Source: Azoarcus sp031546845 | GTDB lineage: Bacteria; Pseudomonadota; Gammaproteobacteria; Burkholderiales; Rhodocyclaceae | DNA length: 64,000 bases | Direction: 5' to 3' | Assembly: GCA_031546845.1 (NCBI GenBank) | Contig: JAVBJT010000001.1 | Location: forward strand, 1 to 64,000 | Shown: positions 30,989 through 39,748 of the stretch, piece after piece | Layout of the letters: every line of letters starts with the position of its first letter | Position numbering within the stretch: position 1 is the first letter of the stretch | Notes under the pieces: generated by a model | What the model was told of the DNA's origin: nothing | What the model saw: the letters and a program-made list of their open reading frames with translations, nothing else | Databases searched by the model: none | Program-made: the position numbers and the translations under genes

Positions 30989-31552
30989 ATGCTCGACGTA
31001 CTTTCCCGCTGGCTTCTGTACTCCGCTTCGCTATACGCCTTGCTGACAACGGCAGCCTGCGCGGCAACAAACGCCGCCGCCGCACCCTTGCCCGAAGAGC
31101 AATTGGCGGTCGGCGCCACCGCTTGGGGCATTATCAGCTACACGCGTTGGCCGGCCGTACCAAATCCCCTGCGTGTCTGCGTTATCGGCCAGACGGCGAA
31201 TGCCGAGGCAATCCGACGCTTTTCCGATTTGGTTGCCTCCGAACGGGCCAGCGTCGTTCGTGTGTTGAGCGAGGACGAAAACCCAGCCAATGCGTGCGAC
31301 GTAACGTACATCGGCCAGCTCGACCAGAGCACCCTCGCCCGCCTGATCCGCCAGATCACCGGCCGGCCGGTTCTGAGCATCGGTGAAAGCAGCGATTTCT
31401 GTTCCGCCGGCGGCATGTTCTGCCTCGATGCCGTGCATACCAGCGGCGAGGCCGTGCGCTTTTCCGTCAACCTGGACGCCATCACGCGCAGCGAACTGCG
31501 CGTCAATCCCCAAGTTCTGCGGCTATCCCGTCAGTTGCAAAAGGGGAATTGA
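30989..31552 (+). CDS. yfiR: YfiR-family periplasmic inhibitor of a diguanylate cyclase
   Basis: 187 residues with an N-terminal signal peptide (~1-32). The DUF4154/YfiR fold is seen in RVCVIGQT, CDVTYIGQLD, PVLSIGESSDFCSAGGMFCL and FSVNLDAITRSELRVN. Four Cys in the mature part correspond to the two disulfides known in Pseudomonas YfiR, including the C-x6-C pair in FCSAGGMFC. YfiR binds the periplasmic part of YfiN and holds it inactive, with redox sensing proposed. YfiN starts one base after its stop. Confidence 0.93.
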   Translation: MLDVLSRWLLYSASLYALLTTAACAATNAAAAPLPEEQLAVGATAWGIISYTRWPAVPNPLRVCVIGQTANAEAIRRFSDLVASERASVVRVLSEDENPANACDVTYIGQLDQSTLARLIRQITGRPVLSIGESSDFCSAGGMFCLDAVHTSGEAVRFSVNLDAITRSELRVNPQVLRLSRQLQKGN

Positions 31553-31553
31553 G

Positions 31554-32837
31554 GTGGAGCAACCAAGAACTCCGCCCCGCACCACGCTACTCGCGGCTCT
31601 GCACCGCACGCATTTCGGCTCCACTACCCTGGCGCTGACGGTTGCCGCGGGCTTGCTGCTCGTCATTACTTTTTTCACCCTGCGCACGCAGGTCAACGAA
31701 AATCTCGGCCTGGTGGCGCGCACCGTCGCGTACGCCAGCGAAGCAGCGGTGATGTTCGGCGACGCGGCCATCGCGAACGAAATCCTTACGCAGATTGCCG
31801 AGCGCGAACATCTGGTCGAGGCCGTCATCGTCACCGCCGAAGGCAACAAGCTGGCGCAATACGAACGCCCGCCGCGCGGCGCCCTCGATCTATTCGGCCG
31901 GACCTTTGGGAAAATCATTTTCCCCCAATACACCGCCACCGAAATCCGGCGAGAACAGCGCGTGCTGGGCCGCATCATGCTGCGCGGCGAAGGCACCGTA
32001 TTCGTCGGCTTCTTCCTGCGGGCCGTGGCCGCGGGCCTGATCAGCTTCGGCCTCGCTGTCTTTGCCGCCAGGCGCTTGGCGTCGCGCATGGAACGGCGCA
32101 TCGTGGGGCAACTCGACGCGTTGTCCTCGCTCGCCCACGCCACCAACCTGCATAAAGACTTCGAGCGCCGCATACCGGATTTCGATGTCGTCGAATTCGA
32201 CCAGTTGGGCAAGGATTTCAACGCCTTGCTCGGTGAAATCCAAGCGCGTAACGCCGAACTGCTTGCGCGCCAGACCAAGCTCGAACGCGCCAACGCCTCG
32301 CTATCCCAACTCGCGCTGCACGACAGTCTGACCGGCCTGGCCAATCGAACTTATTTCCAAGAGCGCCTCGACCACACGCTGGACGACGCTCGCCTGACAG
32401 GCGCCCGCATCGGCGTGATCTACCTGGACTGCGACCACTTCAAGGAAGTCAATGATCGCCTGGGGCATGCCGCTGGCGACACCTTACTGATCGACATGGC
32501 CCGGCGCATTCGCGGCGCGATCCGCGACAGCGATCTCGTCGCCCGCCTCGGCGGCGACGAATTCACCGTGCTGCTCACTTCCCTGCGCGATATCGGTGAC
32601 GCCACCCGCGTGGCTGAAAAAATTCTTGCCGCGATGCAAACCCCGGTTTTGCTCCAGGGCGAAAGCGCCATCCCCAGCGTCAGCATCGGCATCGCCCTCT
32701 TCCCGGAACATGCGCAAAACAGCGACGGCCTAATGCGTGCCGCCGACCGCGCCATGTACCTTGCCAAGAACGGCGGACGCGGGTGCTATCGGATTTATAC
32801 TCCCGACACCGATACTCTCGCGGAACTCGCCCCATGA
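31554..32837 (+). CDS. yfiN: YfiN/TpbB-like membrane diguanylate cyclase
   Basis: 427 residues from the GTG at 31554, with AGGGGAA upstream inside the yfiR end. Membrane helix ~22-44, periplasmic CHASE8-like sensor ~45-140, second helix ~142-168, HAMP ~165-220, then GGDEF. The active site GGDEF is at ~333-337 and RDSD five residues earlier gives the RxxD site. It should make c-di-GMP once released from YfiR, favouring attachment and exopolysaccharide. It overlaps yfiB by four bases (ATGA), so the whole module is one tightly coupled operon. Confidence 0.93.
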   Translation: MEQPRTPPRTTLLAALHRTHFGSTTLALTVAAGLLLVITFFTLRTQVNENLGLVARTVAYASEAAVMFGDAAIANEILTQIAEREHLVEAVIVTAEGNKLAQYERPPRGALDLFGRTFGKIIFPQYTATEIRREQRVLGRIMLRGEGTVFVGFFLRAVAAGLISFGLAVFAARRLASRMERRIVGQLDALSSLAHATNLHKDFERRIPDFDVVEFDQLGKDFNALLGEIQARNAELLARQTKLERANASLSQLALHDSLTGLANRTYFQERLDHTLDDARLTGARIGVIYLDCDHFKEVNDRLGHAAGDTLLIDMARRIRGAIRDSDLVARLGGDEFTVLLTSLRDIGDATRVAEKILAAMQTPVLLQGESAIPSVSIGIALFPEHAQNSDGLMRAADRAMYLAKNGGRGCYRIYTPDTDTLAELAP

Positions 32838-33355
32838 AGCGCCACCGTCTTCCCTGGTACCGTCTAGCCCTTATGGCCCTGACCCTGGGCCTGCTCGCCG
32901 CATGCCAGACGCCGCCCCCCGCGCCGGAACCCGAACCGATCGTGCATGGGCTCACCGAGGCGCAGGTCACAGCCCTGATCACAGCCGGCTTCAATAAAAC
33001 CGACGACACCAGAAGCCTGAATTTCGACGGACGCATTCTGTTCGACACGGATACCGACGCGCTCACACCAGATTCGCGCAACACCATCCGCCGGATCGTC
33101 GACGTACTGAAATCGGTCGACGTCGACCACCTGCAGGTAGAAGGCCATGCCGACAACGTTGGCGGCCCCGCCTACAATCAAATGCTGTCGCTGCGTCGTG
33201 CCGAAACCGTGGCGCAGGAAATCGCGGGCAACGGCATTCCCAAAGAAAATATCACCGTCCGCGGCTTTGGCAACACCCGCCCGATCGCCACCAATCGATC
33301 CGAGCAAGGACGCATCCAGAACCGCCGCGTGGTCATCATCGTGCCGATGGACTGA
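32834..33355 (+). CDS. yfiB: YfiB-like OmpA-family outer-membrane lipoprotein
   Basis: 173 residues. A signal peptide with lipobox LLAAC gives a lipid-anchored Cys at ~23, followed by a Pro-rich linker (TPPPAPEPEP). The OmpA-C domain carries ILFDTDTDALTPDSRNTI, VEGHADNVGG, YNQMLSLRRAETV and the NRRVVIIV end, the peptidoglycan-binding set. In the studied system YfiB captures YfiR at the outer membrane and so releases YfiN. Order R-N-B and both junctions match the known operon. Confidence 0.92.
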   Translation: MKRHRLPWYRLALMALTLGLLAACQTPPPAPEPEPIVHGLTEAQVTALITAGFNKTDDTRSLNFDGRILFDTDTDALTPDSRNTIRRIVDVLKSVDVDHLQVEGHADNVGGPAYNQMLSLRRAETVAQEIAGNGIPKENITVRGFGNTRPIATNRSEQGRIQNRRVVIIVPMD

Positions 33356-33418
33356 GAGAAAAACGCTGCCCCGGCAAAAAGCGCATCACAGCCCGCACGG
33401 AACGCTCCGCCCCACACA

Positions 33419-34324
33419 CTACAAACCGCGCGCCCAGGCTGGCCGCAAATGTGCGGCCTCGGGATCGGCGATAGCCTCGCGCACCTGCGCGAGCAAGCGT
33501 TCCTTGTCCGCGTTCAGCGTCCCCTTCAGCACCAACCAGTTGGAAGCGTGATCGGAGCGGAAAACGGTCCGGCGCAATTCGAGCCGCGCCAACAAACGCT
33601 CCATCTCGACGAACAAACCGTGTTGCGCCAACGGCCGCCAATCCGCAAACCCCGCCTGCAAGCGGGCATCCCCCTTGGGGGTGCTCACTACCAGCGTTGC
33701 CAGATATTCCGGCTGCGTAGCGTTGACGAGCCGCGCGGAATTGTCCGCATGCTGCACACTCAACGCCTCGCCACCCAGCCCGTTTAGCAACATCACCGAA
33801 CGCGTGATACCGGCCTCACCCAGCTTATCCAACGCCTCGCGCGTACTGACATGCGTTTCCCCCTTGCCGACCCGGGCCAACACCTCATCGTCGCCCGACT
33901 CGGCGCCAAGGTAGGCAAGCCGCAATCCGGCCTCGCGCAGCGCCCGCAACTCCGCAACACTTTTCTTGCGCAGATTGCGCGCCAAACAATAACTCGACAC
34001 GCGGCGCACCGCCGGCAAATAGCACGCAATCGCCTCCAGCACGGCGAGCAGACGTCGCGTGGGCAACACCATCGCATCACCATCGGCCAGAAAAACCCGG
34101 CGCACACGCTCTCCGTAGAGTTCGCCGCAGCAGCGGATGCTCTCCATCACTTCATCTTCGCCACGGGCGCGAAAACGCTTTTGCGGCGCGGTGTACATCT
34201 CGCAAAAAGTACATTGATTCCACGAACACCCGTCGGTCAGCGGCAAAATCAAGGACTCGGCCTCGCTGGGCGGACGAAACACAGGCTCGACATAACGAAT
34301 CGGGAAAACGGTATTCATGGACAT
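33419..34324 (-). CDS. Radical SAM protein of unknown substrate
   Basis: 301 residues. The iron-sulfur cluster motif is GCSWNQCTFCEMY, spaced CX4CX2C rather than the more common CX3CX2C; this spacing is usual in one large uncharacterised radical SAM group. Other core elements are FLADGDAMVLPT, YLGAESGDDEVLARVGKG and GITRSVMLLNGLGG. No B12-binding or TRAM domain is attached. The reaction is not predictable. It is convergent with yfiB. The start (34324) and the ATG two codons inside are both without a clear ribosome site. Confidence 0.88.
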   Translation of the reverse strand: MSMNTVFPIRYVEPVFRPPSEAESLILPLTDGCSWNQCTFCEMYTAPQKRFRARGEDEVMESIRCCGELYGERVRRVFLADGDAMVLPTRRLLAVLEAIACYLPAVRRVSSYCLARNLRKKSVAELRALREAGLRLAYLGAESGDDEVLARVGKGETHVSTREALDKLGEAGITRSVMLLNGLGGEALSVQHADNSARLVNATQPEYLATLVVSTPKGDARLQAGFADWRPLAQHGLFVEMERLLARLELRRTVFRSDHASNWLVLKGTLNADKERLLAQVREAIADPEAAHLRPAWARGL

Positions 34325-34464
34325 TCACGGCAATTCTGTAATGACAATTTCATGACTTCGTTCGGCGTCCGATCTCTTCCCGCAACCGCCGATAGCCACA
34401 CATAAATGACAAAGTCATTGAAACGTCAGCAAATGTTCATGACGCTCTCCCGGGCGGCTCGCTC

Positions 34465-35313
34465 TCATCGCGTGAGCCTCTCGCTCTCAGCAGGGGCGGC
34501 TTTGAACAGGCTCTTATACCAACCTATGAAAGGTGAAATCGACGACATCACCAAGTGGTTTATTTTTTCGCGGCCAACCACACCCGTGGCCGGAAATTCG
34601 TTTTTCGCCGGCTTATAGTAAGTACCGAATAAAACATCATATATCGGAAGATACGCAGCGAAATTTTTGTTCAGATGGGACTCATGAATTGAATGATGGA
34701 TACGGTGAAGCTGTGGCCCCGCAAAAACGGGTGTCAAAATCCCCATATTCAAACGCACGTTCAAATGGGTAAAAAACCCCCATAATGACAAAAGAATAAA
34801 AAACTGAGGAAGAGTTATAACTTTCATATCGAAGATGACATTCATCGGCAGCCACAAAAAAAACACTCGCAGCGGCTCTTCAAGCCAGTGATGACGAATA
34901 CCTGTTGTAACGTTAACGGAGCGGTCGACATGATGAAATTCATGCTGAGGCCACATGAATGGAGAGTGCTGCAAACGGTGCCACCAGTAATAGAAAAAAT
35001 CAAAAATCACAATGTAAATTATTGTGCCAAGCACCATCCCAATAGTATCGTTTGGCGTTTCCAGATGAATCAGCCCCCCCCCCGCCATATCCCGCAAGGC
35101 TTTTCCTGCATACTGAAACCCTGGCATTAACAAAGCGCTCAGCAGAACAAAAACAAACGTATATTGGATATTAAAAGCAACATGCGAAATCGGTTGGTCA
35201 TTTTCTGCCTTGGCGAAAAAACCCTCCAGAGCCAAGCCTATTGCATATACAACAAATATTGACTGAATAAAAAACCATGCAGTACCTATGGCTTCATGAA
35301 AATATTCCAGCAT
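34465..35313 (-). CDS. Sterol desaturase / fatty acid hydroxylase family membrane protein
   Basis: 282 residues; AAGGGGGG lies ~8 bases before the ATG. Four to five membrane helices surround the diiron histidine boxes HRLQH, HEFHH and HRIHH, the full set for this family. Members hydroxylate or desaturate lipids in the membrane; the substrate is unknown. The gene is visibly richer in A+T than the neighbours (AAA, ATT, TTT codons are common), which suggests later acquisition. A run of ten G on the coding strand (35074-35083) encodes part of AGGGL near residue 78 and could slip. A decayed transposase lies just upstream. Confidence 0.9.
   Translation of the reverse strand: MLEYFHEAIGTAWFFIQSIFVVYAIGLALEGFFAKAENDQPISHVAFNIQYTFVFVLLSALLMPGFQYAGKALRDMAGGGLIHLETPNDTIGMVLGTIIYIVIFDFFYYWWHRLQHSPFMWPQHEFHHVDRSVNVTTGIRHHWLEEPLRVFFLWLPMNVIFDMKVITLPQFFILLSLWGFFTHLNVRLNMGILTPVFAGPQLHRIHHSIHESHLNKNFAAYLPIYDVLFGTYYKPAKNEFPATGVVGREKINHLVMSSISPFIGWYKSLFKAAPAESERLTR
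35074..35083. repeat. C10/G10 homopolymer inside hydroxylase gene
   Basis: Ten consecutive C on the + strand, read as G10 in the leftward coding frame. The gene is in frame at this tract length; a change of one or two bases would truncate the protein. Confidence 0.9.
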
Positions 35314-35344
35314 ATATAACCCCCCTTTTTATCAGCAATTTTGC

Positions 35345-35675
35345 AAGCAGCCTTGCCGAGCATCAAGATGGCAAAGACGACGCAGCGCAGTCTGGCAGCA
35401 GGATTTCGGTAATCGTCCATAGTCATGGGCCAATCTTCGAAATCGATTGATTCATCCGAAGCCGCATTCGACTACCCATCGCCACGGCAACAGCACGAAG
35501 CTCTCCTTCGCCTCAAGCAATTGACGACCTGCAGGCCGATGCCTTCGTCCCAGACCGCCTGCGTCGATTCGTCTCCGGTGTATCTCTGATTCACGAAAAC
35601 CACTTTCACCGCCTGGGCCCGTCGCAAACAGATATCGTTGAGGGTGTCGGTGACATGCGCTTTGCAACGCTGCTC
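35345..35675 (-). pseudogene. Decayed IS5-family transposase fragment
   Basis: Reading leftward, KVVFVNQRYTGDESTQAV resembles the DDE segment VFVDQGYTGE of IS5-type transposases. After a frameshift, LLEAKESFVLLPWRWVVECG matches the conserved (L)PRRWVVERSFAW block. A stop codon then interrupts the frame, followed by NRFRRLAHDYGRLPKS, which corresponds to the RFRRLARDYERLPE tail. Frameshift, internal stop and missing N-terminal half mean it is not functional. No terminal inverted repeats were identified. It abuts the 3' end of hprK. Confidence 0.8.
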
Positions 35676-36613
35676 TAGGGCCCAGCGCCGTCGGCAAGAA
35701 TTTTGCGCTGGCGGTCGATGAAATCCTGTGTGGAGTCGATGCCGCGCAGTTGCAGGATGCTTGAACGCACGGCGGCTTCGAGCAGCACGGCAAGGTTGCG
35801 GCCGGCGGCCACTGGCAGCACCACGCGGGGGACTTTGACGTCGAGGATGTCTTGCGTCTCCTGCACCATCGGCAGCCGCAAAGGATCGTCCTGGCCGGGC
35901 TGGCGGCGTTCCAGGTGGCAGATCAGGCGCAGGCGCATTTTTCGTCGGCAAGCGGTTTCGCCGAAGATGGTGCGGATGTTGAGGATGCCCAGGCCGCGCA
36001 CTTCGATGAAATCCTGCAGCAGCGCGGGGCTACGGCCTTCGAGGTCGGTGGGAGTGATGCGTGCGAATTCGACGATGTCGTCGGCGACCAAACCGTGTCC
36101 GCGGGAAATCAGCTCCAGCGCCAGTTCGGATTTACCCGCGCCGGAGTTGCCAGTAATGAACACGCCAATGCCGAGCACATCCATGAACACGCCGTGCAGG
36201 GAGATTTTTTCGGCAAGTTCGCGCGCCAGATACAGGCGCAGCGAATCGATGACCCGCGCGGACGGCTGCGGCGTGGAAAAAAGCGCGATGCCAGTGTTTT
36301 CGCAGGCAGTATGGATCATCGTCGGCACTTCGCAGCCGTCGGCCATGATGAGCGCCGGGGGCCGCGCGACGAGAAGATCCTCCATGTGACGGAGGACTTT
36401 TTCCTGCGACTGACGGCGCGCCCAAGCCAATTCCGCCGAGCCGATGACCTGTAGCCGCGCGGGGTGGATCAGGTTGAGATGGCCGACCAGGTCGGCTGGC
36501 CAGATCAGTTCATCGGTGACGGCGAGCGTCGCCTCCAGCCCGCCGCAGACATGCGTCAGCTCAAGCCGCTGGCGGTGATACTCATGAAGCTGTGCGACGC
36601 TCGTTTGCCGCAT
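35675..36613 (-). CDS. hprK: HPr kinase/phosphorylase
   Basis: 312 residues from the ATG at 36613, which has GGAA upstream; it overlaps the ptsN end by 32 bases. The N-terminal DRTGG-like domain (~1-130) is followed by the kinase domain with P-loop GNSGAGKSELALELI and the signature EVRGLGILNIRTIFGE, plus the C-terminal LPVAAGRNLAVLLEAAV. It phosphorylates and dephosphorylates HPr-Ser. In betaproteobacteria it accompanies an incomplete PTS used for regulation. rapZ, the usual next gene, is replaced by the transposase remnant. Confidence 0.97.
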   Translation of the reverse strand: MRQTSVAQLHEYHRQRLELTHVCGGLEATLAVTDELIWPADLVGHLNLIHPARLQVIGSAELAWARRQSQEKVLRHMEDLLVARPPALIMADGCEVPTMIHTACENTGIALFSTPQPSARVIDSLRLYLARELAEKISLHGVFMDVLGIGVFITGNSGAGKSELALELISRGHGLVADDIVEFARITPTDLEGRSPALLQDFIEVRGLGILNIRTIFGETACRRKMRLRLICHLERRQPGQDDPLRLPMVQETQDILDVKVPRVVLPVAAGRNLAVLLEAAVRSSILQLRGIDSTQDFIDRQRKILADGAGP

Positions 36614-37067
36614 CGGCGTTCCAACCGGTGAACAGGGCGTGGACGGCGTCCGCGTCGGATGCGCCAAGCAGCGCGTCGCGAAAGGCGCGGTCGCTGAACA
36701 TCTGGGCGAGCTCGGACAGCAGTTGCAGGTGGGTTTCGTTGGCTTGTTCCGGCACCAGCAGCACGAACAACAGGTTGACCGGACGGCCGTCGGGGGCGTC
36801 GAACTGCACTGGATTCACCAGACGCAGGAAGGCGCCACAGGCGTCCTTCAAGCCCTTGATGCGGCCGTGCGGAATGGCGATACCCTGACCCAGTCCGGTG
36901 GAACCGAGGCGTTCACGGGCGAACAGGCTATCGAAGACCGTGCTGCGGGCAATGCCGTGGTTGTTTTCGAACAGCAAACCCGCCTGTTCGAAGATACGTT
37001 TTTTGCTGCTGGCGTCGAAGTCGAGCAGAACGTTCGACGATGGCAGAAGTTGGGCTATCAGGCTCAT
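36582..37067 (-). CDS. ptsN: Nitrogen-type PTS EIIA protein
   Basis: 161 residues. The phosphorylatable His sits in GLGQGIAIPHGRIKGL at ~67, the standard EIIA(Ntr) motif, and the C-terminal VPEQANETHLQLLSELAQMF is also conserved. It receives phosphate from the PTSNtr relay and regulates potassium and nitrogen functions in the cytosol. It lies 155 bases downstream of hpf, in the usual rpoN-hpf-ptsN-hprK order. Confidence 0.96.
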   Translation of the reverse strand: MSLIAQLLPSSNVLLDFDASSKKRIFEQAGLLFENNHGIARSTVFDSLFARERLGSTGLGQGIAIPHGRIKGLKDACGAFLRLVNPVQFDAPDGRPVNLLFVLLVPEQANETHLQLLSELAQMFSDRAFRDALLGASDADAVHALFTGWNADAANERRTAS

Positions 37068-37222
37068 GCGCTGCTTGGACTGCTTGCGGGCACCGCCGGG
37101 CAGGCGGGTCCGCGCGAATTCATCGGAGCCGGGGCGCGGTATGGATACGAGCGCGTCCTGGAAAGACGCGCATTATAACCACGACCCCGGCTGAAAATGA
37201 CAAAGAAAAATCGGCTGGAAGC

Positions 37223-37549
37223 TCACACCTCCTCAGGGCTGTGGTGCTTGACCGAATCGCGGTTGTGGCCGTTGTTCTTCTGTTTGTATTTGAGCACCTG
37301 GCGATCGAGCTTGTCGATCATGCTGTCGATGGCCGCATACAGGTCGCCGTCGTCGCTTTCGACGAAGATGTCCTTGCCGCGCACATGCACGGTGACTTCG
37401 GCTTTCTGTTTCAGCTTCTCCACCGAAAGAATCACGCTGACGCTGGTGACGTTGTCGAAATGGCGGATCACTCTGTCCAGCTTGGTAGTCACGTATTCGC
37501 GGAGGGCCGGCGTGACTTCGACGTGATGTCCGGTGATGTTCAGATTCAT
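37223..37549 (-). CDS. hpf: Ribosome hibernation promoting factor
   Basis: 108 residues from the ATG at 37549, preceded by AGGAG with six-base spacing. The fold is MNLNITGHHVEVTPALREYV, KLDRVIRHFDNV, AEVTVHVRGKDIFVES and DLYAAIDSMIDKLDRQVLKYK, the short HPF form. It promotes 100S dimerisation and ribosome storage. It follows rpoN by 19 bases, so cotranscription is likely. Confidence 0.96.
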   Translation of the reverse strand: MNLNITGHHVEVTPALREYVTTKLDRVIRHFDNVTSVSVILSVEKLKQKAEVTVHVRGKDIFVESDDGDLYAAIDSMIDKLDRQVLKYKQKNNGHNRDSVKHHSPEEV

Positions 37550-37568
37550 GATGACTCCTGTGTGCTCT

Positions 37569-39014
37569 TCAGATCGTTTTGCGCAGACTGACCGGCGGGA
37601 TATTGAGCGACTCACGGTACTTCGCGATGGTGCGCCGTGCGACGACGATACCCTGCTGGCCTAACAGATCGGCTATTTTCGCGTCGGACAGGGGTTTTTT
37701 CCTGTCCTCGGCCTCCACCAACTGGCGAATCAGCGCGCGAATCGCCGTGGAGGAAGCCGCGCCACCGGTATCGGTGGCAACGTGGCTGCCGAAAAAATAT
37801 TTGAGCTCGAAAACGCCGCGTGGTGTGGCCATGAATTTCTGCGTGGTCACGCGGGATACGGTGGATTCATGGAGTTCGAGTTGATCCGCGATTTCTCGAA
37901 GTGTCAGTGGCCGCATGGCCACCTCCCCATGATCGAAGAACTGCCGCTGCTGGTCAACGATGGCCTGGGAGACGCGCAGGATGGTATCGAAGCGCTGCTG
38001 CACGTTCTTGATCAACCAGCGCGCTTCCTGCAACTGGCCGGGCAGGCCGCCGTTCTGGCCGCGGTTGTGTTGCAGGATGCTGGCGTAGAGCTGATTGACG
38101 CGCAAGCGCGGCATGGCCTCCGCGTTGAGCGCGACCGTCCACCGTCCGCGCAGCTTGCGCACGACCACATCGGGCAACACGTAGCGGGTTTCCTCGGCGG
38201 AGTGCTGGGTGCCGGGGTGCGGATCGAGGCTGCGGATCAGCGCGTGGGCGGCGCGCAGCGCCTCGTCGTTGCAGCCGGTGAGTTTCTTGAGGCGGACGAA
38301 GTTGCGCTCGGCAAGCAGTTCGAGATGCTGATTGACGACGAGCAAGGCAAGATCACGCGTGGAGTCCGCGGGCATCGCCTTCAGTTGCAGGCTCAGGCAT
38401 TCCTGCGGCGTACGCGCGCCGATACCAGCGGGGTCGAGGCTCTGCACGTGGCACAGGGCGATATTCAATTCGTCCAGTTCCACTTCCAGCTCGGGCAACA
38501 GCAGCGCAAGCAACTCTTCCAAATCTTGATACAGGTAGCCGTCGTCGTCGAGCGCCTCGATCAGAAAGCGGACAAGCGCGCGATCGCGATCGGACAGCGG
38601 CGACAGCGCGACCTGCTGGTCGAGATAGTCGCGTAGCGAGGTGCCGGCGGCCTGGAATTCCTGAAAATCGTTATCGTCGTCGTCGCTGCGCGGGGCGCCC
38701 GAGCCGGTGCCGGACCAATCCATGCTCTCGCCGAAATCGGCAGATTCGTTGCTGTCTGCATGGTGTTCGCGCTCACCGTCCGCGGCGGACGCCTCGCCGT
38801 TTTCCGGCTGGGTCGTGGCGGTGGAGGTGGCACCGGGCGGCGGAATGAAATCGCCGCCGCCGTCCTCGCGTTCGAGCATCGGGTTTTCGAGCAGGAAGCG
38901 TTCGATTTCCTGGTTCAACTCCAGCGTCGACAACTGCAGCAGTTTGATCGACTGCTGTAGCTGCGGAGTAAGCGTCAGGTGCTGCGAGAGCTTGAGCTGG
39001 AGGGTGGGCTTCAT
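37569..39014 (-). CDS. rpoN: RNA polymerase sigma-54 factor
   Basis: 481 residues. Region I (MKPTLQLKLSQHLTLTPQLQQSIKLLQ) binds activators. An acidic, low-complexity region II follows (~55-115). Region III has the core-binding domain, a helix-turn-helix (LREIADQLELHESTVSRVT) and the RpoN box ARRTIAKYRE near the end. It directs transcription from -24/-12 promoters with AAA+ activators; none of those activators is in the window. It lies 11 bases downstream of lptB. Confidence 0.98.
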   Translation of the reverse strand: MKPTLQLKLSQHLTLTPQLQQSIKLLQLSTLELNQEIERFLLENPMLEREDGGGDFIPPPGATSTATTQPENGEASAADGEREHHADSNESADFGESMDWSGTGSGAPRSDDDDNDFQEFQAAGTSLRDYLDQQVALSPLSDRDRALVRFLIEALDDDGYLYQDLEELLALLLPELEVELDELNIALCHVQSLDPAGIGARTPQECLSLQLKAMPADSTRDLALLVVNQHLELLAERNFVRLKKLTGCNDEALRAAHALIRSLDPHPGTQHSAEETRYVLPDVVVRKLRGRWTVALNAEAMPRLRVNQLYASILQHNRGQNGGLPGQLQEARWLIKNVQQRFDTILRVSQAIVDQQRQFFDHGEVAMRPLTLREIADQLELHESTVSRVTTQKFMATPRGVFELKYFFGSHVATDTGGAASSTAIRALIRQLVEAEDRKKPLSDAKIADLLGQQGIVVARRTIAKYRESLNIPPVSLRKTI

Positions 39015-39025
39015 GCGCTAACGGT

Positions 39026-39748
39026 TCAGAGGCGGAAGTGCTCGCCGAGATAGACCTGGCGAACCTGCTCGTTGTCGATGATCTCTTCGGGGCGACCGCT
39101 GGCAAGCATGCGCCCTTCGCTGATGATATAGGCACGGTCACAAATGCCAAGCGTTTCGCGCACGTTGTGGTCGGTAATCAACACGCCGATATCGCGTTCC
39201 TTGAGAAAGTGGATAATCTTCTGGATATCGAGCACGGCGATCGGATCGACGCCGGCAAAGGGTTCATCAAGCAGGATCAGGCGCGGGTCGGTGGCCAGCG
39301 CACGGGCGATCTCGCAGCGTCGGCGCTCGCCACCGGACAGCGAAATGGCCGTGTTGTCGCGCAGGTGGGCGATGCCCAGCTCTTCCAGCAGTTGTTCGAG
39401 ACGTTCGGCACTGCGCTTTGCGTCGAGTTTTTGCAGTTCCAGCACCGCGCGGATGTTTTCCGCCACGGTGAGCTTGCGAAACACGCTCATTTCCTGCGGA
39501 AGATAGGACAAACCGAGGCGGGCGCGGGCGTGAATCGGCAGGTGGGTAAGGCGGGCATCGTCGAGCGTGATTTCGCCGCCGTCGGCGCGCACGAGGCCGA
39601 CGATCATGTAAAAGCAGGTCGTCTTGCCCGCACCGTTGGGGCCGAGCAGGCCCACGACCTCGCCCGAGCCGATCTCGAAACCAACGTCGTGCACCACGGT
39701 ACGCGCCTTGTAGCGCTTGTGCAGGCCGGCGACTTTAAGCAGATTCAT
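39026..39748 (-). CDS. lptB: LPS export ABC transporter ATP-binding protein
   Basis: 240 residues. Walker A GPNGAGKTT (~37), Q-loop LPQEMSVF, signature LSGGERRR, Walker B LILLDEPFAGVD, switch His in ITDHNVRET. The DEPFAGVDPIAV and GLSYLPQEMSVFRKLTV blocks are typical of LptB rather than LivF/G. It powers extraction of LPS through LptFG. The usual upstream lptC-lptA genes are absent; recX sits there and overlaps by 14 bases. Confidence 0.96.
   Translation of the reverse strand: MNLLKVAGLHKRYKARTVVHDVGFEIGSGEVVGLLGPNGAGKTTCFYMIVGLVRADGGEITLDDARLTHLPIHARARLGLSYLPQEMSVFRKLTVAENIRAVLELQKLDAKRSAERLEQLLEELGIAHLRDNTAISLSGGERRRCEIARALATDPRLILLDEPFAGVDPIAVLDIQKIIHFLKERDIGVLITDHNVRETLGICDRAYIISEGRMLASGRPEEIIDNEQVRQVYLGEHFRL

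Noticed and set aside
30989..31100. Lipobox in YfiR (TTAAC)
   Set aside because: Lacks the Leu/Val at -3 and matches a normal signal peptide better; YfiR homologues are soluble periplasmic proteins.
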